Source: Leifsonia sp. ZF2019 (GTDB lineage Bacteria > Actinomycetota > Actinomycetes > Actinomycetales > Microbacteriaceae). From it: DNA of 64,000 nucleotides. Positions 25,377 to 32,947 of the stretch are shown here, in pieces. Below the pieces are notes generated by a model. The model had not been told where the DNA came from. It saw only the letters and a program-made list of their open reading frames with translations, and made no database searches. The stretch lies in the NCBI RefSeq assembly GCF_019924635.1, contig NZ_CP065037.1, forward strand, positions 1,922,001-1,986,000. The letters are read 5' to 3'. Each line of letters starts with the position of its first letter. The stretch's first letter is position 1. Position numbers and translations under genes: made by a program.

Positions 25377-25965
25377 GCGGGAGCGGCTGGACGCCGCCGT
25401 GCGCGCAGCGGTCGCCGCGGCGGACGGTCGTGCGCCCGTCGTGCTGATCGACGGGCCGAGCGGAGCGGGCAAGAGCTCGCTCGCCGATGACCTCCTGCGC
25501 GCGTGGCCGGCTACCGGACGGCCCCGACTGGTGCGCATGGACGACCTCTATCCGGGATGGGACGGCCTGGACGCGGGAAGCGCCGCTCTCGGTCGCGACC
25601 TGCTCCTCCCGCTCCGCGCCACCGGTGCCGGCCACTGGCGGCGCTGGGACTGGGCGGGCGATCGGCCGGCGGAGCGGGTCGCGGTGCACGGCGCGGACCC
25701 GCTGATCGTGGAGGGGTGCGGGACGCTGGCCCGGGCGAACGTCTCCGCGGCGGACCTCGCCCTGTGGCTCGATGCCGACGACACGCTCCGCAAACGGAGG
25801 GCACTCGACCGCGACGGTGAGACCTTCGCCCAGAACTGGGACCGCTGGCAGGCCGAGTTCGAGGCGTACCTGCGGCGCGAGCGTCCCCGCGACTCCGCGA
25901 CGCTGCGTCTGGATGTGACGGACTGGCCGCTCGGCGCGGCCCGCGTGCCGAGCGCGGAGGACTAA
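25360..25965 (+). CDS. P-loop (uridine/nucleoside kinase-like) protein
   Basis: 201-residue small-molecule kinase-like P-loop protein. Walker A DGPSGAGKSS is at residues 31-40; RMDDLYPGWDGL follows, typical of uridine kinase/AAA_18-like enzymes, where the Asp binds substrate or Mg. IVEGCGTLAR forms the Walker B strand, and LDADDTLRKRRALDRDGE holds lid arginines. It starts inside the last codons of ykoC (17-nt overlap), so it is cotranslated with the thiamine-precursor transporter. It may phosphorylate the imported compound, but that is inference; a general nucleoside kinase is the alternative. Confidence 0.8.
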   Translation: MSWDAERERLDAAVRAAVAAADGRAPVVLIDGPSGAGKSSLADDLLRAWPATGRPRLVRMDDLYPGWDGLDAGSAALGRDLLLPLRATGAGHWRRWDWAGDRPAERVAVHGADPLIVEGCGTLARANVSAADLALWLDADDTLRKRRALDRDGETFAQNWDRWQAEFEAYLRRERPRDSATLRLDVTDWPLGAARVPSAED

Positions 25966-25968
25966 CCT
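25963..25968 (+). promoter_or_regulatory. -10 box of leaderless promoter
   Basis: TAACCT, 7 nt before the ATG at 25976. It overlaps the stop codon of the kinase-like gene. Confidence 0.4.
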
Positions 25969-25975
25969 GGAGACC

Positions 25976-26242
25976 ATGAGCGAATCACAGGCACACGATC
26001 CCGAGTACATCGTCGAGTACGCCGATGGTCCGCTGGTCGGCACCGCCGAGCGCCGGTACCTGGTCGACGGCAAGGTGGACGAGCGGATCGGCGCCGTCGC
26101 CGCGGTCGAGGGACTGGAGTCCCTGTTCTGGTACGTGGCCGGCGCGGAGCGGGAGGTCAACGGCGAGAAGCACGTGACGTACCACTTCGATGCACCCGAC
26201 AGCGACCCGGTCGAGGCCGACAAGGACGAGGAGTCCCTCTAG
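25976..26242 (+). CDS. hypothetical protein
   Basis: 88 residues, strongly acidic at the C-terminus (DSDPVEADKDEESL). No signal peptide, no membrane segment, no recognised motif. The central part (YADGPLVGTAERRYLVDG, then LFWYVAGAEREVNG) suggests a small beta-rich domain. GGAG lies 3 nt before the ATG and TAACCT 7 nt before it. It converges on the metallopeptidase gene 40 bp away. Confidence 0.6.
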   Translation: MSESQAHDPEYIVEYADGPLVGTAERRYLVDGKVDERIGAVAAVEGLESLFWYVAGAEREVNGEKHVTYHFDAPDSDPVEADKDEESL

Positions 26243-26282
26243 AGTCCGTCGAGCGTCGTAGCGCGGCTCCGGTCGGGACGCG

Positions 26283-26642
26283 CTACGCCCAGCCCAGCTC
26301 GTGCAGGCGTTCGTCGTCGATGCCGTAGAAGTGCGCGATCTCGTGCACCAGCGTGACGTGGATCTCGTCCCGCAGCTCGTCGACCGTCTCGCAGATCGCG
26401 AGCAGCGGCTCCCGGTACAGGATGATGCGGTCGGGCATCTCGCCGAAGCCGTAGGAGTCGCGCTCGGTCAGGGCGACACCGTCGTAGAGGCCGAGGAGGT
26501 CGAGTGAGCCGTCCTCCGGGCGGTCCTCGACCACGAACACCACGTTGTCGAGGCCGTCGATCATTTCGTCCGGCAGCTGGTCGAGCTCCTCGGTGACGAG
26601 GGCCTCGAACGCGTCGGCGTCGAGCGGGAGGCCCACGGTCAC
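26283..26642 (-). CDS. zincin-like metallopeptidase family protein
   Basis: 119 residues of the short zincin family (DUF1025/Zincin_1). The metal site VHEIAHFYGIDDERLHELG near the C-terminus contains the HExxH pair and the downstream Asp/Glu that complete the site. The rest, with LPDEMIDGLDNVVFVVEDRP and PDRIILYREPLL, is typical. Whether it is an active protease is unproven in this family. The GTG start overlaps the stop of the upstream barrel protein gene by 4 nt (GTGA). Confidence 0.88.
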   Translation of the reverse strand: MTVGLPLDADAFEALVTEELDQLPDEMIDGLDNVVFVVEDRPEDGSLDLLGLYDGVALTERDSYGFGEMPDRIILYREPLLAICETVDELRDEIHVTLVHEIAHFYGIDDERLHELGWA

Positions 26643-27703
26643 CACGCGTCCGCGACGGCGGCGTGCAGGTCGAGCAGGCCGGTGGTGCGCTCGCTCGGTC
26701 CGCGCCCGAAGCCGCACTCGGTCGCGACGCCGAATCGTGCCTGCGCGGTGGACGCCGCCGCGATCCTCCGGCGGGCGCCCTCCTCGCCGTCCTCGTGGTG
26801 CAGCAGTCCGAGGTAGAGCTCGGTGGTCTCCGGAACGGCGACGTCGCGCAGGGGAGAGAAGAACTCCGTGTCGTCGCGATCGATCGGCACGGGCAGGTGG
26901 ACCCAGCTGATGCGTCGGCCCGCGCCCTCGACGATGCCGCGGGTGACGGCGGCGAGCCAGCCCGCGTCGGCGGGCTGCACGAAGTGGTGCTCCTCGACGT
27001 CGCCGTAGCAGAGGTGGAAGCCCACCTCGACGTCGTCGGGGACGGCACGCGCTTGGCGGATCGACCGTTCGACGACGCCGTCGAGGACGTCGGTGAACCA
27101 CGGCTCGATGCGACCCTCCAGCAGGGCGAACTCGACCGCCGTGTCCCACTGGATCGCGAGACGCTCGTGCGGGATGCCGTCGACGATGCGGGCGAGCTCA
27201 CCGAGGAGTGCGCGCTCGTAGGCGGCCTCGAAGGCGGCCCGGTCCTCGGGGACGATGAAGGCGCCGGCGATCGCGGCCGGGGTCGGGAGGGAGACCTGGA
27301 ATCGCGTCGCGGGCGCGAGCACCCCGTCGTCGACGAGGCGGGCGAAGGTCGCGAACGACTCGAGTGCGGCGGAGGCGTAGCCGAGGTCGGGGAAGACCAG
27401 ATCGGCCGCCTGCACACCGGCGTCCACGCGGAACGGCCGTCCGTCGAAGGTGTCCCGCAAGAAGAACGGCTCGATCGGCAGGCGCGACAGGCCGGCCATG
27501 GTGTCGAAGCGGCGGGTCTGGAACTGGATCCAGTAGAACCGCTCGCCGACCTCGCCGTCCGGGATGCGGCGCATCCGGTCGCCGAGGTGCGCTCCGACGG
27601 TGCGGAGGACGGTCTCGGCATCGGGGAGGTTGACGCTGCCGACGAGGTGGGCGCCACGGACCTCCGCGGCGCCGACGGACGAGTGCGGGGGAACGGTGCT
27701 CAC
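26639..27703 (-). CDS. MetE-like (methionine synthase C-terminal fold) protein
   Basis: 354 residues. Layout fits the UROD/MetE-like TIM barrel: HLVGSVNLPDAETVLR at the start, PDGEVGERFYWIQFQ, FQVSLPTPAAIAG, HLCYGDVEEHH, and WVHLPVPIDRDD late in the chain. Zinc ligands of true cobalamin-independent methionine synthase are not obvious, so catalysis is uncertain. GTG start with TAGACT 7 nt upstream (leaderless). It is translationally coupled to the metallopeptidase gene. Not confidently placed in any pathway. Confidence 0.65.
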   Translation of the reverse strand: MSTVPPHSSVGAAEVRGAHLVGSVNLPDAETVLRTVGAHLGDRMRRIPDGEVGERFYWIQFQTRRFDTMAGLSRLPIEPFFLRDTFDGRPFRVDAGVQAADLVFPDLGYASAALESFATFARLVDDGVLAPATRFQVSLPTPAAIAGAFIVPEDRAAFEAAYERALLGELARIVDGIPHERLAIQWDTAVEFALLEGRIEPWFTDVLDGVVERSIRQARAVPDDVEVGFHLCYGDVEEHHFVQPADAGWLAAVTRGIVEGAGRRISWVHLPVPIDRDDTEFFSPLRDVAVPETTELYLGLLHHEDGEEGARRRIAAASTAQARFGVATECGFGRGPSERTTGLLDLHAAVADAW

Positions 27704-27710
27704 CCGCGCG

Positions 27711-27716
27711 AGTCTA
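27711..27716 (-). promoter_or_regulatory. -10 box of leaderless promoter (MetE-like gene)
   Basis: TAGACT on the minus strand, 7 nt before the GTG at 27703. Confidence 0.55.
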
Positions 27717-27726
27717 CCGACACCGC

Positions 27727-27742
27727 GCGGGCGCGCGCCCGC
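27727..27742 (-). terminator. possible terminator of the lytic transglycosylase gene
   Basis: GCGGGCGC directly followed by its complement GCGCCCGC, touching the stop codon of the upstream gene. The arms leave little loop, so it may also be a protein-binding palindrome. Confidence 0.3.
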
Positions 27743-28513
27743 TCAGTACCAGTTGACGGACTGCGAGTGCGACCAGGCCGAGCACGGGGTGCCGTACGAG
27801 CGCGAGATGTAGTCGAGGCCCCACTTCACCTGGGTGGTGGCGTTGGTCGCCCAGTCGGTGCCGAAGCTGGCCATCTTGCTGCCGGGGAGTGCCTGCGGGA
27901 TGCCGGTGGCGCCGCTGCTGCCGTTGGAGGCCTGGTAGTTCCAGCCGGACTCCTTCTGCCAGAGGCTGCTGAGGCACTGGAACTGGTCGTCGCCCCAGCC
28001 GTACTGCGAGGAGGCGATGCTGCGCGCGGCGGACTTGGCACCGTCCGGGGTGTTCGCGGCGGCGGCCGCGGCTGCGGCGGCCTCGGCGGCGACCCGGTCG
28101 GCCTCGGCGCCTGCGGCGGCCAGCGCGGTGGTGGCGGCTTTCGTGGCGTCGATGGTCGTGCGCAGCCTGCTGTCGTCGAGCTTCGCGTACGAGTCGAGGC
28201 CCGCGATCGCGGTCTTGGCCGCGGAAGCGTCGGTCTTTGTCTCGTTGGCCGCGACGGTGGTCTGTGCGCTGGCGAGCGTCTGCTTCGCCTCCGCCTCGAG
28301 GCGGTCGCGCACGATCTTGTCGTAGATGGAGAGCTGCTCGCGGTGCAGCCCGGTCGAGTCGGAGAGCTCCCGGGTCGAGCGTTCGCTCTGCTGCTGGGCG
28401 CTGAGCGCGGGGCCGATGAGACTGGCCGACATGAGGACGGCGGCGGCGCCGGTGACGATGCGGCCGAAGGGGATGTCGGTCTTCTGGATGGCGTTGCGAA
28501 GGGTGCTGAGCAT
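27743..28513 (-). CDS. secreted lytic transglycosylase-like protein
   Basis: 256 residues. A hydrophobic N-terminal segment (about 15-42) with Arg before it acts as signal or anchor; a long Ala-rich helical/coiled region follows (about 45-155). The last 90 residues form a lysozyme-like transglycosylase domain: WQKESGWNYQASN carries the catalytic Glu, then SGATGIPQALPGSKM and the closing WGLDYISRSYGTPCSAW, ending in NWY. This is the architecture of small actinobacterial peptidoglycan hydrolases. CAGGAA is the ribosome site. About 250 nt of gene-free sequence precede it, a probable structured leader. Confidence 0.88.
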   Translation of the reverse strand: MLSTLRNAIQKTDIPFGRIVTGAAAVLMSASLIGPALSAQQQSERSTRELSDSTGLHREQLSIYDKIVRDRLEAEAKQTLASAQTTVAANETKTDASAAKTAIAGLDSYAKLDDSRLRTTIDATKAATTALAAAGAEADRVAAEAAAAAAAAANTPDGAKSAARSIASSQYGWGDDQFQCLSSLWQKESGWNYQASNGSSGATGIPQALPGSKMASFGTDWATNATTQVKWGLDYISRSYGTPCSAWSHSQSVNWY

Positions 28514-28831
28514 TCGGTTCCTGGGTCGGGCTTCCCCGCCCTGGTGGCCTCCCCGGGCTCCGGGCAGGCGCGACCGTGCCGCGAGGGGGTGCGGCGGGCG
28601 GGCTGGAACCCGCGTCGGCACGCACGGAAGCGCCCGGTGGACCCGTGGTCCCGAGGGCGCGCGACGTGCGGCGCGGGGTGCGTCACGACGACGGAAAGGC
28701 GTCCGGGTTCGAGGGGGGTCGGGGAGGGCGCACGCGGCGTGACACGGACGGCGTTCGATGCCGTCGACCAGCTACGTTAGGCCGTCACTCTGGACGATCG
28801 GGGCATGATCCCTGGCAAAGTCGTGTACGTG
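28514..28831 (-). other. 318-bp gene-free region: leader of the transglycosylase gene
   Basis: No convincing gene. On the minus strand TAACGT (28774-28779) could be a -10 box, giving a 5' leader of roughly 250 nt. Within it GGCACG/CGTGCC (28617-28622 with 28575-28580) can close a stem around a second hairpin, GCGGG-N6-CCCGC (28598-28613). Peptidoglycan-hydrolase genes of actinobacteria often carry c-di-AMP riboswitches, but the canonical sequence blocks were not found here. Confidence 0.35.
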
Positions 28832-30082
28832 TCACCGTTCTGCCGGTGGGTCGGCCGCCTCGACCGCGGCCCGTTCCGCCTCGTCCATGCGTCGATCCGT
28901 GACCCAGATCATCCCTGTGAGGAGGCACAGGACGATGACCCCGGCGCCGAGGAACACGGCCCTGAGGCCGAGCACTTCCGCGACGATCCCGCCCGCGGCG
29001 GTACCGAGCGGGATGGTTCCCCACGCGAGGAGCCGGTACGCGCTGTTGAGGCGGCCGAGCAGGCGGTGCGGGGTCACCCGCTGGCGCAGCGACACCGTGA
29101 TCACGTTCCAGATGGAGACGGTCACGCCGCCGACGAAGAAGGCCGCGCCGATGATCCACGGGCTGGTCGTGAACGCCGGGGTCGCGACGGTGAGGACGGA
29201 GCCGGCGATCGTGAGGGCGAGCGCGCGCGAGCGACCGAGCAGGCGTTCAGCGCCCTCGGCGAGGAACGTGCCGAGCACGCTGCCGAGGGCCGAGGCGGTG
29301 AGCAGGGCGCCGTAGGCCGGATCGTCCAGCCGCATGGCGGACCTCGATCCGACGGCGTACACCACGAACACGCTGAACACCGCGCTGCTCGCGAAATTGA
29401 AGCCGCCCACCAGGAAGGCCAGCACGCGCAGGACGGTGTTGCTCCAGAGAAAGCGCAGACCCTCGCCGATGTCTGCTCGGATGGTCGTCGTTCCGGGGCG
29501 GTCGACGCGGAACGCCCCGCGCACCAGGAGCAGCAGCGCGATGGCTGCGACCCAGAGGGCGACCGGCGCTCCGAATGCCAGCCCCACCCCCGCGGCGACG
29601 AGAAAGCCGCCGAGGGGCGGCCCGATGAACTGGTTGGCGGCGAGTTCCGCCGCATACAGCCTCCCGTTCGCTCGGGAGAGGGCGTCACGGCCGACCAGCT
29701 GGGGGAGGATCGACTGCGAGGAGGTGTCGTACAGCGTCTCCGCCGTCCCGACACAGACCGCGGCGATGTACAGCAGCCAGATGGATCCGACACCGGCGAC
29801 AGCCGCAGCCGTGAGCGCCGCCAGCAGGGTCGCTCGGGCGATGTTCGCGCCGATCATGATCGCGCGGCGGTCCAGCCGGTCGGCGAGGGCCCCGGCCGTG
29901 AGCGCGAACAGCAGCCAGGGGAGTGAGAAGGCGAAACCCAGTCCGGCGATCAGCAGGGGGGAATCGGTGAAGCGGACGGCCACGAGCGGCAGCGCCACCT
30001 TCATCACGCCATCGGCCAGGTTGGAGAACGCCGCCGACGTCCACAGCGTCCAGAAGGGAGCGCCCAGTCGTCTCGAGGTCAC
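28832..30082 (-). CDS. MFS exporter (multidrug or siderophore type)
   Basis: About 416 residues, 12 hydrophobic segments, of the MFS group that includes EntS and macrolide exporters. Motif A-like GALADRLDRRAIMIG lies between TM2 and TM3; ETLYDTSSQSILPQLV and NGRLYAAELAANQFIGPPLGG are characteristic of the subgroup. Start is unclear: GTG at 30082 (VTSRRLGAPF) or GTG at 30100, neither with a ribosome site. It diverges from an ArsR-type regulator across two palindromes, so it is probably repressed by that protein and induced by its substrate. Confidence 0.82.
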   Translation of the reverse strand: MTSRRLGAPFWTLWTSAAFSNLADGVMKVALPLVAVRFTDSPLLIAGLGFAFSLPWLLFALTAGALADRLDRRAIMIGANIARATLLAALTAAAVAGVGSIWLLYIAAVCVGTAETLYDTSSQSILPQLVGRDALSRANGRLYAAELAANQFIGPPLGGFLVAAGVGLAFGAPVALWVAAIALLLLVRGAFRVDRPGTTTIRADIGEGLRFLWSNTVLRVLAFLVGGFNFASSAVFSVFVVYAVGSRSAMRLDDPAYGALLTASALGSVLGTFLAEGAERLLGRSRALALTIAGSVLTVATPAFTTSPWIIGAAFFVGGVTVSIWNVITVSLRQRVTPHRLLGRLNSAYRLLAWGTIPLGTAAGGIVAEVLGLRAVFLGAGVIVLCLLTGMIWVTDRRMDEAERAAVEAADPPAER

Positions 30083-30101
30083 GAGTGCAGCATCGCACAC
30101 T

Positions 30102-30119
30102 GATTGAGGAAACTCAATC
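30102..30119. promoter_or_regulatory. palindromic operator 1 between exporter and regulator
   Basis: GATTGAG-GAAA-CTCAATC, a perfect 7-bp inverted repeat in a locally AT-rich gap; adjoins operator 2. Confidence 0.6.
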
Positions 30120-30138
30120 GATAGGAGAAACCTCTATC
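30120..30138. promoter_or_regulatory. palindromic operator 2 between exporter and regulator
   Basis: GATAG-N9-CTATC inverted repeat immediately next to operator 1. It covers the -35 region expected for the leaderless TAGACT promoter of the regulator gene. Confidence 0.5.
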
Positions 30139-30145
30139 ACTTGCG

Positions 30146-30151
30146 TAGACT
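30146..30151 (+). promoter_or_regulatory. -10 box of leaderless promoter (regulator gene)
   Basis: TAGACT, 6 nt before the ATG at 30158. Confidence 0.6.
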
Positions 30152-30157
30152 GGGCGC

Positions 30158-30700
30158 ATGGACCGCGACCCGACCATCGACCCGGAGGCCAAGCGCCGTC
30201 CGGCGACGGTCAAGGAGATCAAAGCGATGTCGCATCCGCTGCGGGTGCGCATCCTGCGGCTGTGCGGGGATCGTGAGCTGACCAACAAGCAACTCGCCGA
30301 CCGCCTCGGCGTCGACGCTGGCACAGTCCTCTACCACGTGCGGCAACTCGTCGACGTGGGCTTCCTGGAGCCGGTCGGGGTGCGCTCGGGGGAGAGCGGC
30401 GCGCTCGAGAAGCCGTATCGGTCCACCGGGCGCACCTGGTGGTTGTCCGTCGGCCTGGACGACCTCGACCTGGGTGAGGGCTTAGCACCGGTGGATGCGT
30501 TTCAGCAGGAACTCGCCGACGCCGGCCCGCGCTCGATCGCCACGTACGCCCGCTTCGCCCTGCACCTCTCCCCGGAGGATGTCGCCGAGCTGGACCGCCG
30601 CATCGTCGCCGTCATCGACGAGTTCGTGGAGACCGACGCCGAGCGCACGGGCCGGCCGCTGCACGGCGGCCTGTTCCTGCTGCACCGCTCCGCGGAGTAG
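30158..30700 (+). CDS. ArsR-type winged-helix transcriptional regulator
   Basis: 180 residues. A winged helix-turn-helix occupies about 22-95: MSHPLRVRILRLCGDRELTN, then KQLADRLGVDAGTVLYHVRQLVDVGFL is the recognition helix and wing, as in ArsR/HTH_20 proteins. The C-terminal part (about 100-180) is a helical dimer or ligand domain, with no metal-binding Cys motif, so the ligand is likely organic. Leaderless ATG. Two adjoining palindromes separate it from the divergent MFS exporter; it probably represses both. Confidence 0.85.
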   Translation: MDRDPTIDPEAKRRPATVKEIKAMSHPLRVRILRLCGDRELTNKQLADRLGVDAGTVLYHVRQLVDVGFLEPVGVRSGESGALEKPYRSTGRTWWLSVGLDDLDLGEGLAPVDAFQQELADAGPRSIATYARFALHLSPEDVAELDRRIVAVIDEFVETDAERTGRPLHGGLFLLHRSAE

Positions 30701-30742
30701 CGGCCCACCTCGTCGCGCTTCGCGCGACGACTGCTGCGCTTC

Positions 30743-30793
30743 GGGACGACTGCGCCCTGGCGCCGCACCGCACACGTCCCGAGGCGCCGCGCT
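30743..30793. repeat. palindromic intergenic repeat, copy A
   Basis: 51-nt segment that starts GGGACGACTGC and holds CGCACACGTCCCGA, so its ends can form a stem. It aligns without gaps to 60764-60814, with 40 of 51 positions identical. It lies just past the regulator gene and before the tRNA-His terminator. Confidence 0.6.
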
Positions 30794-30806
30794 CGCCCGT
30801 CCCGGT

Positions 30807-30839
30807 CGCATGCGAAACGCGCCGGCGCATGCGAAACGC
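30807..30839. repeat. 14-bp tandem direct repeat
   Basis: CGCATGCGAAACGC occurs at 30807-30820 and again at 30826-30839, a 19-nt period, each copy with the internal palindrome GCATGC. The second runs into the tRNA-His terminator stem. Confidence 0.5.
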
Positions 30840-30864
30840 CCCGGCCATCTCTGACCGGGGCGTT
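30835..30864 (-). terminator. terminator of tRNA-His
   Basis: Perfect 10-bp stem AACGCCCCGG (30835-30844) with CCGGGGCGTT (30855-30864), starting 5 nt beyond the encoded CCA of the minus-strand tRNA; a short T run follows on that strand. Confidence 0.85.
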
Positions 30865-30868
30865 CCTC

Positions 30869-30945
30869 TGGGGTGAGTAACGGGGCTTGAACCCGCGACC
30901 TCCTGGACCACAACCAGGCGCTCTACCAACTGAGCTATACCCACC
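30869..30945 (-). tRNA. tRNA-His (GTG anticodon)
   Basis: On the minus strand the acceptor GTGGGTA pairs with TACTCAC. The D arm is AGCTCAGTTGGTAGAGC, the anticodon arm carries TTGTGGT with anticodon GTG, and the T arm contains GGTTCAAGCCC. The discriminator is C, the 3' CCA is encoded, and a G lies at position -1 (30945), as expected for tRNA-His. Confidence 0.96.
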
Positions 30946-30992
30946 ATGTCCGCGACCGTTTCAGGTGACCCGGTCGAGGCAACTCATCGATT

Positions 30993-31616
30993 CTAGTACA
31001 TTCGCGGCGCCCATTTTTCCACGACGGCCGCGGCGACCTCCTGGGTCTGCTCCGTGGTGGGTCCTGGCTCGCCGACGAAGGCCGCGCCGCGGTAGTAGTC
31101 GAGTTCGCGGATGGATTCGAGGATGTCGGCGAGGGCGCGGTGTCCGCCGTTCTTGCCGGGCGCGTTGAAGTAGACGCGGGGGAACCAGCGGCGCGAGAGC
31201 TCCTTGATCGAGGAGACGTCGACGTTGCGGTAGTGGAGGTGGTTGTCGAGGCGCGGCATGTACTTCGCGAGGAACATGCGGTCGGTGCCGATCGTGTTGC
31301 CGGCGAGCGGGGCGGTGCGGGCGTTGGGGACGAACTTCAGGACGTACTCGAGCACCTCGTATTCGGCTTCGCCGAGGCTCTTGCCGTTCGGGATCTCCTC
31401 GATGAGGCCGGAGGTCGTGTGCATGTCGCGGACGAAGTCGTTCATGTTCTCGAACGCCGAGGTGTCGGGCTTGATGACGATGCTGAGTCCGGGGTCGAGA
31501 ACGTTCAGCTCGAAGTCGGTGATGACGACCGCGATCTCGACCAGTTCGTCGACCTCGAGGTCGAGTCCGGTCATCTCGCAGTCGATCCAGACCAGTCGAT
31601 CCGAGGAGTTAGACAT
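30993..31616 (-). CDS. orn: oligoribonuclease
   Basis: 207-residue DEDDh 3'-5' exonuclease that degrades di- to short oligoribonucleotides, including pGpG. Catalytic residues are visible: Asp and Glu in [10 protein letters not shown], Asp in [10 protein letters not shown], and the His/Asp pair in HRALADI. The longer-than-E. coli length comes from a C-terminal extension typical of actinobacteria. ATG at 31616 has TAGACT 7 nt upstream (leaderless). tRNA-His follows downstream on the same strand. Confidence 0.96.
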   Translation of the reverse strand: MSNSSDRLVWIDCEMTGLDLEVDELVEIAVVITDFELNVLDPGLSIVIKPDTSAFENMNDFVRDMHTTSGLIEEIPNGKSLGEAEYEVLEYVLKFVPNARTAPLAGNTIGTDRMFLAKYMPRLDNHLHYRNVDVSSIKELSRRWFPRVYFNAPGKNGGHRALADILESIRELDYYRGAAFVGEPGPTTEQTQEVAAAVVEKWAPRMY

Positions 31617-31623
31617 GCTCCCG

Positions 31624-31629
31624 AGTCTA
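31624..31629 (-). promoter_or_regulatory. -10 box of leaderless promoter (orn)
   Basis: TAGACT on the minus strand, 7 nt before the ATG at 31616. Confidence 0.6.
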
Positions 31630-32439
31630 GTGCGGCCCTCCGACGGCTCGCGGCACGGGGCGGGGGACGGGGTGTTTGGGGTCCATCCCGTCGCCGGCGG
31701 AGATGTGGCGGAGCCGGCGACCGGCCCAGGGGAGCGCGTACACGCGCAACCAGGTGCGGAACGGGATCTCGCCGGACGGGTGCTCCGCCGGGATGCCGCC
31801 CGTGTCGGATCCGGCGAGCGGCGCGGTCTCCGCATAGGGGACTCCGAGCGTGTGGGCGGCGAGGCTGGCGAGCGTGCGGTGGCCGCGCGAGCTCAGGTGC
31901 ACGCGGTCGGAGGCCCACATCGCGGGCTCGCGGAACTCGCGCACGCCCCACACGTCGAGCACGGTGGCCTGCTGGTCCCGAGCGATGGTCCAGATGTTGG
32001 CGTTGAACACGGCGGCGCGTCCCCGGAACGGCTTGAGGAAGAACGCGAAGTGCGGGTCGAACAGGTTCGCGAGCAGCACGGTCGCGCCGGCGTCGCGCAG
32101 TGCTCGCACTCCGGTCTCGAGGCGGCTGGCGAGCGCATCCGGGTCGGCGGTGGGGCTCATGAGGTCGTTCCCGCCGATGAGGACGGAGACGAGGTCGGGG
32201 CGCATGGCGACCGCGTGCGGAACCTGATCGGTCACGACGTCGGAGATGCGGCGCCCCCGCACGGCGAGGTTGGCGAATTCGAGGGATCGTCCGGCGAGGT
32301 GCGCGTGCCCGTCCAGGATCCCGGCGAGCCGGTCCGCCCAGCCCAGCCACGATCCCGTCCGGTTCGGCACCGCGTCGCAGAGCCCTTCGGTGATCGAGTC
32401 TCCGAGGGCGACGTACCGAGAGAAGCTGGACCGGCTCAC
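31627..32439 (-). CDS. SGNH/GDSL-type lipase or esterase
   Basis: 270-residue SGNH hydrolase. Block I GDSIT carries the Ser nucleophile about 13 residues from the start, block III is GGNDLM, and block [11 protein letters not shown] supplies the Asp/His. It lacks a signal peptide if started at GTG 32439 ([15 protein letters not shown]), so it is probably cytoplasmic. A GACAAT box lies 6 nt before that GTG. A longer in-frame start at 32547 would overlap the divergent thioredoxin-like gene and its promoter, so it is not used. Esters hydrolysed are unknown. Confidence 0.87.
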   Translation of the reverse strand: MSRSSFSRYVALGDSITEGLCDAVPNRTGSWLGWADRLAGILDGHAHLAGRSLEFANLAVRGRRISDVVTDQVPHAVAMRPDLVSVLIGGNDLMSPTADPDALASRLETGVRALRDAGATVLLANLFDPHFAFFLKPFRGRAAVFNANIWTIARDQQATVLDVWGVREFREPAMWASDRVHLSSRGHRTLASLAAHTLGVPYAETAPLAGSDTGGIPAEHPSGEIPFRTWLRVYALPWAGRRLRHISAGDGMDPKHPVPRPVPRAVGGPH

Positions 32440-32522
32440 GCTGCGATTGTCGGCCGCGCGGGTGACGTGCGGGTGACATCGCGCCGAGACGGGCGGGATC
32501 GTCGTCGCCTGTTCGCCGGACG

Positions 32523-32528
32523 TACACT
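32523..32528 (+). promoter_or_regulatory. -10 box of leaderless promoter (thioredoxin-like gene)
   Basis: TACACT, 6 nt before the GTG at 32535. Confidence 0.6.
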
Positions 32529-32534
32529 GACAGC

Positions 32535-32837
32535 GTGGATTCGTCACCGTCCGTTGCCCCGGACGTCACCGGGGGGATCGCCCTCACGCTGTACTCGTCA
32601 GCGTTCTGCGAACCATGCATGCAGACCCGGGCCGTGCTCGCGGAGGCTGTGCGTCTCGTGCCGGCGCTCTCCGTCACCGAGCTCGACGTCACTCGCGCCC
32701 TCGATCGCGCCGAGCGCGACGGCATCCGCTCCACGCCGACCGTCATCGTGAACGACGCCGCGGGCGCGGAGGTGTTCCGCGCCGAAGGGGTGCCGACGCT
32801 TCAGCAGGTGCTGGTGGCGGCGGCGAAGGCGGTCTGA
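32535..32837 (+). CDS. thioredoxin/glutaredoxin-like protein
   Basis: 100 residues with a single thioredoxin fold. The redox pair Cys25-Glu-Pro-Cys28 follows the first strand (LTLYSSAFCEPC), and the cis-Pro loop is ISTPT-like (RSTPTVIVND). It would act as a cytoplasmic thiol-disulfide oxidoreductase; no signal peptide. Leaderless GTG start. It diverges from the SGNH hydrolase, with no obvious partner reductase beside it. Confidence 0.85.
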   Translation: MDSSPSVAPDVTGGIALTLYSSAFCEPCMQTRAVLAEAVRLVPALSVTELDVTRALDRAERDGIRSTPTVIVNDAAGAEVFRAEGVPTLQQVLVAAAKAV

Positions 32838-32947
32838 GCGGACCGTCCGCCCACTCCGGGGCCGCATTCTGCCGCTTCGGCGCGGTCATTCCGGCGTTTC
32901 GCGACCCCTCGGTGGGATGGTTGCCTGGGTCCGACCGGGCATGGTCC

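Noticed and set aside
28514..28780. ydaO-type c-di-AMP riboswitch before the transglycosylase
   Set aside because: The conserved GGGGAACC, GGGUGAAUC and CCCGUCAGCUAACC-like blocks were not found in order on the minus strand.
30807..30839. start of a CRISPR array
   Set aside because: Only two 14-bp units with a 5-bp gap, no spacers of normal size and no cas genes.
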